Shown: positions 8,243-15,753, counted from the first letter of the stretch. The stretch: 18,177 bases of DNA from Gp6-AA40 sp032156805 (GCA_032156805.1 JALDXQ010000149.1:1-18177); one strand, 5' to 3'. Notes: generated from the letters alone by a model not told the origin. Numbers and translations: made by a program.

Positions 8243-8596
8243 CTACTTCAAGCTCTGCATGTAGGCAACGAGCGCATCGACATCAGCCGCCGGCAGCTTG
8301 GCGTATCGATCGGGCATCGGCGGCTTGCCCGTCGCTTTGGTCTTCGTGGCCATCGCCTTCGGGGTCAAAATCCACGCTCGGATGTCATCAGCAGACAGTT
8401 TCTTCCCGACACCGTCGAGCGTGTTTGCCTTGTACCCCTGCCCTCCGATGTTGTGACACCCCTGACACTTCTGGGCGGTATAGACCTCTTGCCCGCGCTT
8501 GGCGTCCTGTCCCGCTACAGCCAGCGAGGGCATCATCGCGGTGCCAAGCGTCACCGCGACCATCGCAATCGTCCCTTTCATGAACGTGATCCGCAT
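8243..8596 (-). CDS. Small monoheme cytochrome c, periplasmic
   Basis: A 117-residue class I cytochrome c. The N-terminus is a signal peptide (basic MRITFMK, hydrophobic core, probable cleavage after AVA near residue 28). The heme-binding motif CQGCH is at 44-48 in the pattern GQEVYTAQKCQGCHNIGGQG, and M94 in the KPPMPDRY motif is the expected distal ligand. The C-terminal helix (ADVDALVAYMQSLK) is typical of the fold. The frame is open further upstream to 8755, overlapping the MtrB-like gene, but the ATG at 8596 has GGAGG 4 nt upstream and a signal peptide directly after it, so it is the real start. The stop is 6 bp before the NapC-like gene. Probable role (inference): periplasmic shuttle between the membrane cytochrome and the decaheme protein. 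Confidence 0.92.
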   Translation of the reverse strand: MRITFMKGTIAMVAVTLGTAMMPSLAVAGQDAKRGQEVYTAQKCQGCHNIGGQGYKANTLDGVGKKLSADDIRAWILTPKAMATKTKATGKPPMPDRYAKLPAADVDALVAYMQSLK

Positions 8597-8630
8597 GGAG
8601 CCTCCAGAGAAATGAACATGGTACGCTCGC

Positions 8631-10841
8631 TCACCAGAAGTATCTCGCCCCCAGCACGAAAGAATGCGCCGTGTACGGGCGGTAGACGTAGCCGAGCACC
8701 AACGAGCTTGGCTGAGCAATGCCGTTGACGACAGTCGGGTCGAAGGCAAAGTCATAGACGCGGAACGGTTCGTAGAGATACGAGAGCGTCGCGACCCACT
8801 GGTTGGTCAGCTTGTGCCGCACGTCGAGATGGAACTGCTGCAGCTTGTTGTAGACATTGGGAAGTTGGTTCGGCGGCGTCAGCGGGCTGCCGGGAGGAAT
8901 CGCATAGAAGTACGTGCCCTCCGCGTGGCTGTAGTCATACGACACCCGAGCCTCCGTGTTCTGCCTGAATCGTGGAGGAGCGGCGTAGATCGAGAAGTAG
9001 TTCACGCGCTCCTTCGAGTCCGTGGTCCAGTCGCGCAGTGGATCGTTTTCCTGGCCCGGGCTTGCGTTGCGCGACTGCTGGAAACCTGAATAGCGCTCGT
9101 AGGTATATGAAGCGCCGGCGCGCCAGCCGTCGGGCCGCTGCAGATCGGCCGACAGCGTGAACGTGTTGAACGTCGACTCCTGGAGGCCGAAGTAGCTGTC
9201 GTCGTAGTCGTCCTGGCCGGCACCCAGCGACGCGCTGAACATCCACAGATCGTTGGGAAGGATATCGATCTGCCCGGTGAAGCGGTTCCGGCTGCGATTG
9301 GCCATGTCGTAGTGACGCATCGCCGGCTGCTCGCCGGTCTGAGTGAGCAACGCCTCGTTCAGCCCCGAACCGTCGCGCCCCGAAAGCTCGTACTCGGCGC
9401 GAAACGTGACCCACTGCGTGCCGATCGCGTCTGCGGTCACGCGAAACACGTCTTCCCCGGTGCTCTCGAAGATGCGGAACTCGTGCCCGGTGTTGTTGTG
9501 GCCATAGCCAACGGTGACGGCTACGGGCTGGAATCCGGTCCATGTCGCGTCGGCGTCGAAGTTCGTCCGGTCGTGCGCGTAAGGCCGCGGGCCGCCGGTG
9601 GATGAGTCCGTCACCGAGGTGTCGTAGTTGATGAACTCGGGAATTGGCGTCGCCGGAACCTGGTTGTCGTAGCCGTAGTGCCGCACGCGCGCGCTGAATC
9701 GCCACTCGTCAATCGGCCGTGAGACGAGGTTCAGGTTGGTCGAGAAGATACTGGCCTCGGCTTCGGCCGTGCTCCTCGGCAGCGTCAACTGCGGCAGCGT
9801 CGGGTTGATCGTGAACGGCTGCAGCTGTTCGTTGTTGCTCCACGACCCGAACGAGATGAACCCGGTGAGCTGCGTGCGATGCGCGAACTTCGAGTAGCCG
9901 GCAGCGCTCACGGTCTGCGCCGAGTTCGAAGGCCAGAGCGCCATGCGCCCACGGCCGGGAGCGCTGGTCGAATCCGTCAGCCGCAGCGGGCTGTCCCACT
10001 CGAGGGTGTCATCCAGGTTGTTGAACCACGAGCCCGAGTACGCGACGCGCAGCATCTGACGGTTGTTCGTCCACTCGGCGCCGAGGTTGAAGTCGTTGGT
10101 CCGGGAGTCATACGGCAGCGCGACCTCGACGTCGTTGCTGAATCCGAAGCTGGCGCCCCAGGGCAGCTCGCCCGAATGTTTCTGCGTGGTGAATGTCGCT
10201 GTCAGGTCCAGGGTCGGCCGCGGCGTTGCGACGACGCTGAACTGCCCGATGTCTCGACGTTCGGTGAGATCGAACTGGGTGGCGATCGGCACGTACACGT
10301 TCAGGCCACCGCCGCTCTGGGCTTGCAGCTGCGCCGTGTTGTCGAGCAGCAGCGGGCTGGGCGATGGTGTATACGGCGTGGCCGTATCGACGCTGTAGAA
10401 CTGCGGGATCTGATCCCACAACCCGGTGACGACGAAACGGCCCGTCCGCTGGTACTCGGCGAAAAAGCGCTGGTCGCGCCAGCCGACGTTGTCCGCGGCC
10501 GCGTTGAACAGCCAGGCGCCGTTCGGGTCGTTGCGCGCGTAGCGGGCGTCGGTGAAGAGCACACCATCCCTCAGGTCCTGGTAGCGCTGGTAGCGTGCGG
10601 GATCGCCGTCGATGCTGCTGAACCGGCCGCTGATTTGCGCCTGGTTCGCACGTGGTTCAAACAGGCTGCGCGTATCCAGATCCGTGGCGGGCCCGGCCTG
10701 CGCTGGCTCGGGCGCAGGCGCCTGCGATGGAGCGGCCTGCGCACTGGCGGCCGCGACCGCCTGTGCCAGGCTTTGTGCCTGAGCGGCGGCGGGCGTGACG
10801 AGCACGCCACAGGCCATGAGAAGCAATGCGAGACGACGCAC
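8631..10841 (-). CDS. mtrB: MtrB/PioB-family outer-membrane beta-barrel protein
   Basis: A 736-residue outer-membrane barrel of the MtrB/PioB family, whose members sheathe a decaheme cytochrome so that electrons can cross the outer membrane. It has a signal peptide (MRRLALLLMACGVLV, cleavage near residue 22), an Ala/Gln/Pro-rich linker to about residue 52, then the family start with ISGRF, YQRYQDLRDG and RNDPNGAWLFNAAADNVGWRDQ-like blocks. Many alternating amphipathic segments follow, ending in aromatic YFW, the usual C-terminal signature for barrel insertion. The start is GTG at 10841, with GGAGG 5 nt upstream; an overlapping ATG is in another frame. The mature protein has no cysteine, so the N-terminal CxxC motif of Shewanella MtrB is absent. 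The gene begins 13 bp after the decaheme cytochrome gene, the arrangement expected of an MtrAB pair. Homologues serve Fe(III) reduction, Fe(II) oxidation or extracellular DMSO reduction, and sequence alone does not choose between them. Confidence 0.9.
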   Translation of the reverse strand: MRRLALLLMACGVLVTPAAAQAQSLAQAVAAASAQAAPSQAPAPEPAQAGPATDLDTRSLFEPRANQAQISGRFSSIDGDPARYQRYQDLRDGVLFTDARYARNDPNGAWLFNAAADNVGWRDQRFFAEYQRTGRFVVTGLWDQIPQFYSVDTATPYTPSPSPLLLDNTAQLQAQSGGGLNVYVPIATQFDLTERRDIGQFSVVATPRPTLDLTATFTTQKHSGELPWGASFGFSNDVEVALPYDSRTNDFNLGAEWTNNRQMLRVAYSGSWFNNLDDTLEWDSPLRLTDSTSAPGRGRMALWPSNSAQTVSAAGYSKFAHRTQLTGFISFGSWSNNEQLQPFTINPTLPQLTLPRSTAEAEASIFSTNLNLVSRPIDEWRFSARVRHYGYDNQVPATPIPEFINYDTSVTDSSTGGPRPYAHDRTNFDADATWTGFQPVAVTVGYGHNNTGHEFRIFESTGEDVFRVTADAIGTQWVTFRAEYELSGRDGSGLNEALLTQTGEQPAMRHYDMANRSRNRFTGQIDILPNDLWMFSASLGAGQDDYDDSYFGLQESTFNTFTLSADLQRPDGWRAGASYTYERYSGFQQSRNASPGQENDPLRDWTTDSKERVNYFSIYAAPPRFRQNTEARVSYDYSHAEGTYFYAIPPGSPLTPPNQLPNVYNKLQQFHLDVRHKLTNQWVATLSYLYEPFRVYDFAFDPTVVNGIAQPSSLVLGYVYRPYTAHSFVLGARYFW

Positions 10842-10854
10842 ATGTACCTCCGAG

Positions 10855-11802
10855 CTACCGCATGTAGAACTGCCCGGACGGGTGATTCGAGCCGTGGACG
10901 TTCGAGTGGCAGTTCACGCACGACCGTCCGAACATCCGGTTGCTCTTGTTCGTTGTAATCTCGTCCTTGTCGTAGAGCGTCGATGGATGGCGCGTGAAGA
11001 CGTGACATCGCTGACACAGCATCGGCATGCGGACGTTGAGCATGCGATCGTTCGACGAGCCGTGCGGGTCGTGGCACGTGGCGCAGTTCTCACGCACCGG
11101 TGCGTGCTCCCACAACATCGGCCCGCGCATCTCCGTGTGACAGCTGGTGCAGGATTCCGCCACCGAGCTCCCGACCTTGAGAGCCTTGACGTTGTTGATG
11201 GACCCGTGCGGGTTGTGGCAGGACGAGCACGACATCTTGCCTTCGCGCACCGGCATGTGCGCAACGGCACGCTCGGTCTTGGTCACCTGCACCCGATGAC
11301 AGGTGGCACAGAGCTCGGTCTGGGTTGATTTGACGAGCTGATGCGTAGGCGACTTCGGGCTGTGGACGCTGTGGCAGGTTGTGCAGGAGAGATTGCGCCG
11401 CTCATGTCCGCTCCCCTCCCACCCGGCATGCTCACCGCGATTGTGACAGCTCAGACACGACTCGTTGATCTCGCCAGCCCGGATCTCCCCGAACTTTCGA
11501 ATATTGCCCTTGTTCTCATCGTCCACGTGCGCCTGGCCTGGCCCATGGCAGCTCTCGCAGCCCTGCGTGGCCGCGGGAGTTCGCGGGTTCATCGCCATCG
11601 CATGCGCCGTCCCGCGGAGCGACTCGCCCTCGGTGTGACAGGCCTCGCATGTGTCGCTCCCGACATAACCGGGCTGAGGGGCAGCGGGGGCTGGTGCCTG
11701 CTGAGGCGGTAAGCCGTCGGGGGACGCGCCACCAATCGTACGGACGGTGATGGCGAACGCGAACAGGCAAGTGGCAGCAACAAAACAGAGACGGTGCAAC
11801 AC
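10855..11802 (-). CDS. mtrA: Decaheme c-type cytochrome, MtrA/DmsE family
   Basis: A 315-residue periplasmic decaheme cytochrome. Ten CxxCH motifs begin at residues 52, 82, 116, 140, 165, 192, 218, 240, 263 and 295, the number and approximate length expected of MtrA, DmsE and PioA-core proteins. CHNPHGS and CHDPHGS blocks after hemes 6 and 8 are typical of the family. The start is taken as GTG at 11802: it has GAGGG about 7 nt upstream and is followed directly by a signal peptide (LHRLCFVAATCLFAFAITV). The frame extends to 11847, but that would add a non-signal N-terminus. It is the first gene of the run, and the MtrB-like barrel gene follows after 13 bp. Its role is to carry electrons through the barrel across the outer membrane. 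A candidate sigma-54 element lies about 40 bp upstream. MtrA and DmsE cannot be told apart here. Confidence 0.93.
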   Translation of the reverse strand: MLHRLCFVAATCLFAFAITVRTIGGASPDGLPPQQAPAPAAPQPGYVGSDTCEACHTEGESLRGTAHAMAMNPRTPAATQGCESCHGPGQAHVDDENKGNIRKFGEIRAGEINESCLSCHNRGEHAGWEGSGHERRNLSCTTCHSVHSPKSPTHQLVKSTQTELCATCHRVQVTKTERAVAHMPVREGKMSCSSCHNPHGSINNVKALKVGSSVAESCTSCHTEMRGPMLWEHAPVRENCATCHDPHGSSNDRMLNVRMPMLCQRCHVFTRHPSTLYDKDEITTNKSNRMFGRSCVNCHSNVHGSNHPSGQFYMR

Positions 11803-11842
11803 GAATAACCCTCTTTGAAGAAGGCTGCGGCACCCCCGCCCA

Positions 11843-11858
11843 AGCACAACGTGTGCCC
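11843..11858 (-). promoter_or_regulatory. Candidate sigma-54 (-24/-12) promoter of the decaheme cytochrome operon
   Basis: Read on the minus strand the site is GGGCACACGTTGTGCT. Against the consensus TGGCACRNNNNTTGCW it has the invariant GG and GC with the required 10-nt spacing, and it matches 10 of the 12 defined positions; the mismatches are the first T and one T of the TT pair. Transcription would start near 11832, leaving a leader of about 30 nt before the GTG at 11802, a sensible distance. The site also holds a short inverted repeat (GCACA ACG TGTGC), which could explain part of the match by chance. No convincing sigma-70 promoter was found in the same place. Found by eye only, with no background scoring. 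Confidence 0.38.
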
Positions 11859-11869
11859 GTCTACTGTGA

Positions 11870-11888
11870 GTTTCCCTTCAAGGGAAAC
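11870..11888. repeat. Perfect 9-bp inverted repeat, operator-like
   Basis: GTTTCCCTT, one central C, then AAGGGAAAC: a perfect 19-bp palindrome centred at 11879 in the divergent intergenic region. A dimeric DNA-binding protein is the natural reading, because a one-base loop is too tight for an RNA hairpin without opening inner pairs. It lies about 47 bp upstream of the start site predicted from the sigma-54-like element, and about 190 bp upstream of the glycogen phosphorylase start. The bound protein is unknown and is not encoded in the visible neighbourhood in any obvious way. Confidence 0.55.
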
Positions 11889-11921
11889 GACGCAGTCTGC
11901 GACGCCGCGGCTGGCACGCAC

Positions 11922-11960
11922 GCCTCCGGCGCGCTGGAGGACCTCCGAAATGCCGGAGGC
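11922..11960. repeat. Nested inverted repeats of CCTCC/GGAGG units
   Basis: GCCTCCGG at 11922-11929 is the exact reverse complement of CCGGAGGC at 11953-11960. Nested between them is GGAGG-A-CCTCC at 11936-11946. The four units can also pair as two side-by-side hairpins: 11923-11927 with 11936-11940, and 11942-11947 with 11954-11959. The element is symmetric about 11941, about 110 bp upstream of the predicted cytochrome-operon start site, a usual distance for activator sites of sigma-54 promoters. It could be a paired binding site or a structure-forming element. Function unproven. Confidence 0.5.
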
Positions 11961-12034
11961 TCAACGGCATGTAACGACTGGGAGCCGCAATCAAAACGGA
12001 GACAATTCGCGGCCTACGAAAACGCCCCCGTGGA

Positions 12035-12059
12035 ACGACTCCTGCTCCGGAGCGGTCGT
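12035..12059 (+). repeat. Palindrome with flanking arms just upstream of glycogen phosphorylase
   Basis: GCTCC-GGAGC at 12044-12053 is a perfect 10-bp palindrome. Flanking arms ACGAC (12035-12039) and GTCGT (12055-12059) are also complementary, with a 4-nt versus 1-nt asymmetry between arms and core. In mRNA this would fold just upstream of the ATG at 12069 and would sequester the only GGAG-like sequence in the leader, which lies too far from the ATG (15 nt) to be a good ribosome-binding site. A role in translation control is possible but weakly supported. Confidence 0.3.
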
Positions 12060-12068
12060 CATCCTGAC

Positions 12069-14591
12069 ATGAGTCCCGCACCCGGGAAAACTTCGAGGGC
12101 TGGTTCACCGACTCGACGCGAGAAGGAGAACATCCGGACCGGGCTCAGTGCGAGCGCGATCGCCCAGGCGCTCGTCGAAAATCTGCACTGTCTTCAGGCG
12201 CGATTTCCCGGCAACGCGACGCGTCACGACTGGTACATGGCACTGGCCTATACCGTGCGCGACCGCATGCTGCAGCGCTACATCAGCACGGTCGAAGCGA
12301 TCGCCGATGCCAACTTTCCAATCAAGGTCGTCTCGTATCTGTCGGCCGAATTCCTCACCGGACCTCATCTCGGCAACAGCCTGATCAACCTCGGTATCTG
12401 GGACACGACTGAGGAAGCGCTCGCGACCGTCGGGCAAAACCTGCACGACCTGCTCGAGCAGGAAGAGGAGCCCGGCCTGGGCAACGGCGGGCTCGGCCGC
12501 CTGGCCGCCTGCTACATGGATTCGCTGGCCACGCTCAACGTGCCCGCCATCGGCTACGGGATCCGCTATGAGTTCGGCATCTTCGACCAGACGATTCGAG
12601 ACGGCTGGCAGGCCGAGCGAACCGACAAGTGGCTTCGCTTCGGCAATCCGTGGGAGGTCGTACGCCCCGAAGTGGCGTGCCACGTGAACCTCGGTGGGCG
12701 CACCGAACAGGTGCGTGATGAGAACGGTCTGTACAGCGTGCGCTGGATCCCCGATCGTGTCGTCAGGGGCGTCGCCTACGACACACCGGTCCCCGGCTAC
12801 CACGTACCGACGACCAACCTCTTACGGCTGTGGAAAGCGGAAGCCACCGAGTCGTTCGATTTCGCTGCCTTCAACGTCGGGGACTACTACGGTGCAGTGC
12901 TCGAGAAGATGAAGTCGGAGACCATCTCCAAGGTTCTCTATCCCAACGATGAGCCCGACGCGGGCAAGGAGCTGCGCCTGGCGCAGCAGTACTTCTTCGT
13001 CTCCTGTTCGTTGCAGGACATGATCCGGCTCACGCTGGTCCAGGACCGGTCGCTGGCGGAGTTCCACGTGTACTGGGCCGTCCAGTTGAACGACACCCAC
13101 CCGTCGATCGCCATCGCCGAGCTGATGCGGCTCCTCGTGGACGAACACTCGATGGACTGGGATCAGGCGTGGACGATTACGCAGCGTGCCTGCGGGTATA
13201 CCAACCACACGCTGCTCTCCGAAGCGCTCGAGAAGTGGTCCGTGCAGCTGTTTGGCAGGCTGCTGCCGCGACACCTCGAGATCATCTACGAAATCAACCG
13301 GCGTTTCCTGGATAGCGTACGGACCCGTTATCCCGGAGACGATCAGCTCGTCGGGCGCCTCTCCCTGATTGACGAAACCGGCCCCCGGTATGTGCGCATG
13401 GCGCATCTGGCCTGTGTTGGCAGTCACGCGATCAATGGCGTGGCAGCCATGCACAGCGAGCTGCTCAAAGAAACCGTCCTGCGTGACTTCTACATGGTGT
13501 CTCCCGAGAAATTCTTCAACGTCACCAACGGGGTCACGCCTCGCCGCTGGATCGTCTTGAGCAACCCGAAATTGAGCTCGCTGATCACCAGCCGCATCGG
13601 CGACCGATGGGTCGCCAACCTCGAGGACGAGCTGCGCCGTCTCGAGCCGTTGGCCGACGACAGCGGCTTCCAGGCCCAGTGGCAGGCCGTGAAGACGGAC
13701 AACAAGCAGGCGCTGGCGGAATTCATTCATGGACGTACGGGCGTCACGGTCAACCCGCAGTCGCTCTTCGACATCCAGGTGAAACGGCTGCACGAATACA
13801 AACGGCAGCACCTCAACGTGCTCTACGTGATCACCCTGTACAACCGCCTGAAACGCGGCGTGGTGTCGGGCACGCCGCGCACCGTGATCTTCGGCGGCAA
13901 AGCCGCGCCCGGATACCGGATGGCCAAGCTGATCATCAAGTTGATCAACTCGGTGGCGGCAGTCGTCAACGAGGACGTCAGGGTCTCGGAGTTCCTCCAG
14001 GTGGTGTTCATCCCCGATTTCAACGTCAAGACCAGCCACCACGTCTACCCGGCGGCGGATCTGTCGGAGCAGATCTCCACGGCCGGCAAGGAAGCGTCGG
14101 GCACCGGCAACATGAAGTTTGCGATGAATGGTGCGCTCACGATTGGCACACTCGACGGCGCCAACGTGGAAATACGGGACGCGGTCGGACCAGACAATTT
14201 CTTCCTCTTTGGCTTGACGACCGACCAGGTTGGTGAGCTCCAGAGACAGGGGTATCAGCCGCGCCGCTACTACGAATCCAACCAGGAACTGCGCGACGCC
14301 ATCGATCTCATCGACAGCGGCTTTTTCTCGAACGGCGATCGCACCGTCTTCCGTCCGCTCGTCGAATCCCTCCTCACGAGCGATTACTACATGCTCTTCG
14401 CCGACTATCAGGCGTACGTCGACTGCCAGCAGCGCGTCAGCGACGCCTATCGCGACCGGGCCGGCTGGGCCCGCATGTCGATCCTCAATTGCGCACGGGT
14501 GGGACGTTTCTCGTCGGACCGCTCGATTCGAGACTACTGCCGCGACATCTGGGACGTACGGCCGGCGATGTTGCCCGGCCAGGGCGTGTGA
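12069..14591 (+). CDS. glgP: Glycogen/starch/alpha-glucan phosphorylase (GT35)
   Basis: An 840-residue alpha-glucan phosphorylase, which releases glucose 1-phosphate from glycogen or maltodextrins in the cytoplasm. Family blocks are present in order: DWYMALAYTVRDRML near 57, LSAEFLTGPHLGNSL near 93, GLGNGGLGRLAACYMDSLATL from about 137, the QLNDTHPSIAI active-site block near 338, TNGVTPRRW near 482, and EASGTGNMKFAMNGAL with K683 as the pyridoxal-phosphate lysine. Length is close to that of bacterial GlgP/MalP, and no regulatory N-terminal extension is apparent. The ATG at 12069 is the best start, giving a short N-terminal tail before the conserved core; a GTG at 12030 is in frame but has no ribosome-binding site. 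The frame is open back to 11853 without family similarity. Transcribed divergently from the cytochrome operon and convergently with the PP2C gene. Confidence 0.95.
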   Translation: MSPAPGKTSRAGSPTRREKENIRTGLSASAIAQALVENLHCLQARFPGNATRHDWYMALAYTVRDRMLQRYISTVEAIADANFPIKVVSYLSAEFLTGPHLGNSLINLGIWDTTEEALATVGQNLHDLLEQEEEPGLGNGGLGRLAACYMDSLATLNVPAIGYGIRYEFGIFDQTIRDGWQAERTDKWLRFGNPWEVVRPEVACHVNLGGRTEQVRDENGLYSVRWIPDRVVRGVAYDTPVPGYHVPTTNLLRLWKAEATESFDFAAFNVGDYYGAVLEKMKSETISKVLYPNDEPDAGKELRLAQQYFFVSCSLQDMIRLTLVQDRSLAEFHVYWAVQLNDTHPSIAIAELMRLLVDEHSMDWDQAWTITQRACGYTNHTLLSEALEKWSVQLFGRLLPRHLEIIYEINRRFLDSVRTRYPGDDQLVGRLSLIDETGPRYVRMAHLACVGSHAINGVAAMHSELLKETVLRDFYMVSPEKFFNVTNGVTPRRWIVLSNPKLSSLITSRIGDRWVANLEDELRRLEPLADDSGFQAQWQAVKTDNKQALAEFIHGRTGVTVNPQSLFDIQVKRLHEYKRQHLNVLYVITLYNRLKRGVVSGTPRTVIFGGKAAPGYRMAKLIIKLINSVAAVVNEDVRVSEFLQVVFIPDFNVKTSHHVYPAADLSEQISTAGKEASGTGNMKFAMNGALTIGTLDGANVEIRDAVGPDNFFLFGLTTDQVGELQRQGYQPRRYYESNQELRDAIDLIDSGFFSNGDRTVFRPLVESLLTSDYYMLFADYQAYVDCQQRVSDAYRDRAGWARMSILNCARVGRFSSDRSIRDYCRDIWDVRPAMLPGQGV
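14560..14580. terminator. GC hairpin at the convergent gene ends (weak terminator candidate)
   Basis: GGCCGG (14560-14565), a 9-nt loop and CCGGCC (14575-14580) form a perfect 6-bp stem inside the last codons of glycogen phosphorylase. Only 9 bp separate that stop from the stop of the converging PP2C gene. There is no T-tract on either side, so this is not a standard intrinsic terminator. It may be incidental in GC-rich coding DNA, and no better terminator is seen nearby. Confidence 0.2.
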
Positions 14592-14600
14592 AGCGCAGCG

Positions 14601-15752
14601 TCACGCCGGCGGCGGCCGGTATCGCGCGGCCAGGATGGTGATGTCGTCCGACTGCTTCGCCTCCCCCGCGAACGCGCGGACATCGTTCAGCACACGCGAC
14701 ACGATCTCCTTGGGTGTCTCACCGGAACATGCCGCCAGCGTCTGCAGCAACCGGTCCTCGCCGTAGAAGCCTTCCTCGCGGTTGATCGCTTCCGAGACAC
14801 CATCGGAAAACAGCACCAGCGTGTCGCCCGGGCTGAGCGCGATGGTTTCACGCTCGATCGGGTTGTGCGGCATCAGCCCCACCGGCCGTCCCGATGACGG
14901 GCACGCAAATCGCGGTGCCCGGCCGGCTGAGAGGATGACCAGCTGGTGGTGTCCCGCATTGGCCACCGAGACAAGACGGCGATCGAGATCGAACACGAGA
15001 CATTGCAGCGTCACGAACATGGCGCGTGGATTCTGCTCGACCAGTTCGTCGTTGAGGCGGCGCAGAATGTCATCCGGCTCGGCGATCTGCCGGGCCAGCG
15101 TGCGCAGCACCGTCATCGCCACCGCCATGAACAGTGCCGCCGGAATGCCCTTGCCCGACACATCACCGACGGCGACGACGACTCGATTGGCGGATGGACG
15201 CAACACCTCGTAGAGATCGCCGCCTACGGCGCGCGCCGACTCGACGATCGCGTGGACATCGAGGGGCGTGCCATTGGTGACGGCGGCCAGATCCGTCGGC
15301 AGAATTCCGACCTGAATCTCACGCGCAATCCGGAGATCCCGTGCCACCGCCTCGCGCACGGCGTCGGCATACAGCTTGGCCTTGAGCAGTGACCTGACGC
15401 GCGCCTTGACCTCCAGCATCTCGAACGGCTTCGTCAGGTAGTCGTTGCCACCGACCTCGAAGCCATGCGCCTTGTTCCTTACATCCTCGAGCGCGCTGAG
15501 AAACATGATCGGGACTTCGCGCGTCGCCTCGCGGCTGCGCAGCTGCCGGCACACCTCGTAGCCATCCATGCCCGGCATCATGATGTCGAGCAACACGAGG
15601 TCCGGCGTGCTTTTCTCGACGCTCCGCAGTGCAGACGCACCGTCGAGCGCGACGCTCAACTTGTACTCGTCCCGCAACGCCTGGACCAGGATGTCGATGT
15701 TGTCCTTCACATCATCGACAACGAGAACGCGGCTCTCAGACAATTCCTTCAC
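14601..15752 (-). CDS. Response regulator with PP2C (RsbU/SpoIIE-type) phosphatase output
   Basis: A 383-residue protein. An N-terminal receiver domain (about 7-125) has acidic pocket D13-D14, phospho-acceptor D56 in LVLLDIMMPGMDG, and a KPF motif near the end. A short helical linker (about 125-160) leads to a PP2C/SpoIIE serine phosphatase domain with metal-binding aspartates in GGDLYEV, GDVSGKGIPAALFMA, LFSDGVSEA and QSDDITILAARY. Such proteins dephosphorylate anti-sigma-factor antagonists in partner-switching cascades; the target here is not visible. The start is GTG at 15752, one base past the kinase stop codon, with GGGAG 8 nt upstream. The longer frame to 15818 lies inside the kinase gene. 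Close coupling to an HPt-containing kinase suggests that D56 receives phosphate from it. Confidence 0.93.
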   Translation of the reverse strand: MKELSESRVLVVDDVKDNIDILVQALRDEYKLSVALDGASALRSVEKSTPDLVLLDIMMPGMDGYEVCRQLRSREATREVPIMFLSALEDVRNKAHGFEVGGNDYLTKPFEMLEVKARVRSLLKAKLYADAVREAVARDLRIAREIQVGILPTDLAAVTNGTPLDVHAIVESARAVGGDLYEVLRPSANRVVVAVGDVSGKGIPAALFMAVAMTVLRTLARQIAEPDDILRRLNDELVEQNPRAMFVTLQCLVFDLDRRLVSVANAGHHQLVILSAGRAPRFACPSSGRPVGLMPHNPIERETIALSPGDTLVLFSDGVSEAINREEGFYGEDRLLQTLAACSGETPKEIVSRVLNDVRAFAGEAKQSDDITILAARYRPPPA

Positions 15753-15753
15753 G

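Noticed and set aside
8597..8755. Extended start of the small cytochrome c.
   Set aside because: The extension overlaps the MtrB-like gene. The ATG at 8596 has a GGAGG site and begins a clean signal peptide.
11912..11927. A second sigma-54-like element (TGGCACGCACGCCTCC) on the plus strand for glycogen phosphorylase.
   Set aside because: The -12 GC is missing at the required spacing (TC instead), and it is about 140 bp from the gene start.
11853..12068. N-terminal extension of glycogen phosphorylase from a GTG at 11853, or a shorter one from the GTG at 12030.
   Set aside because: The extra residues have no phosphorylase similarity, would run through the palindromes, and no ribosome-binding site precedes either codon.
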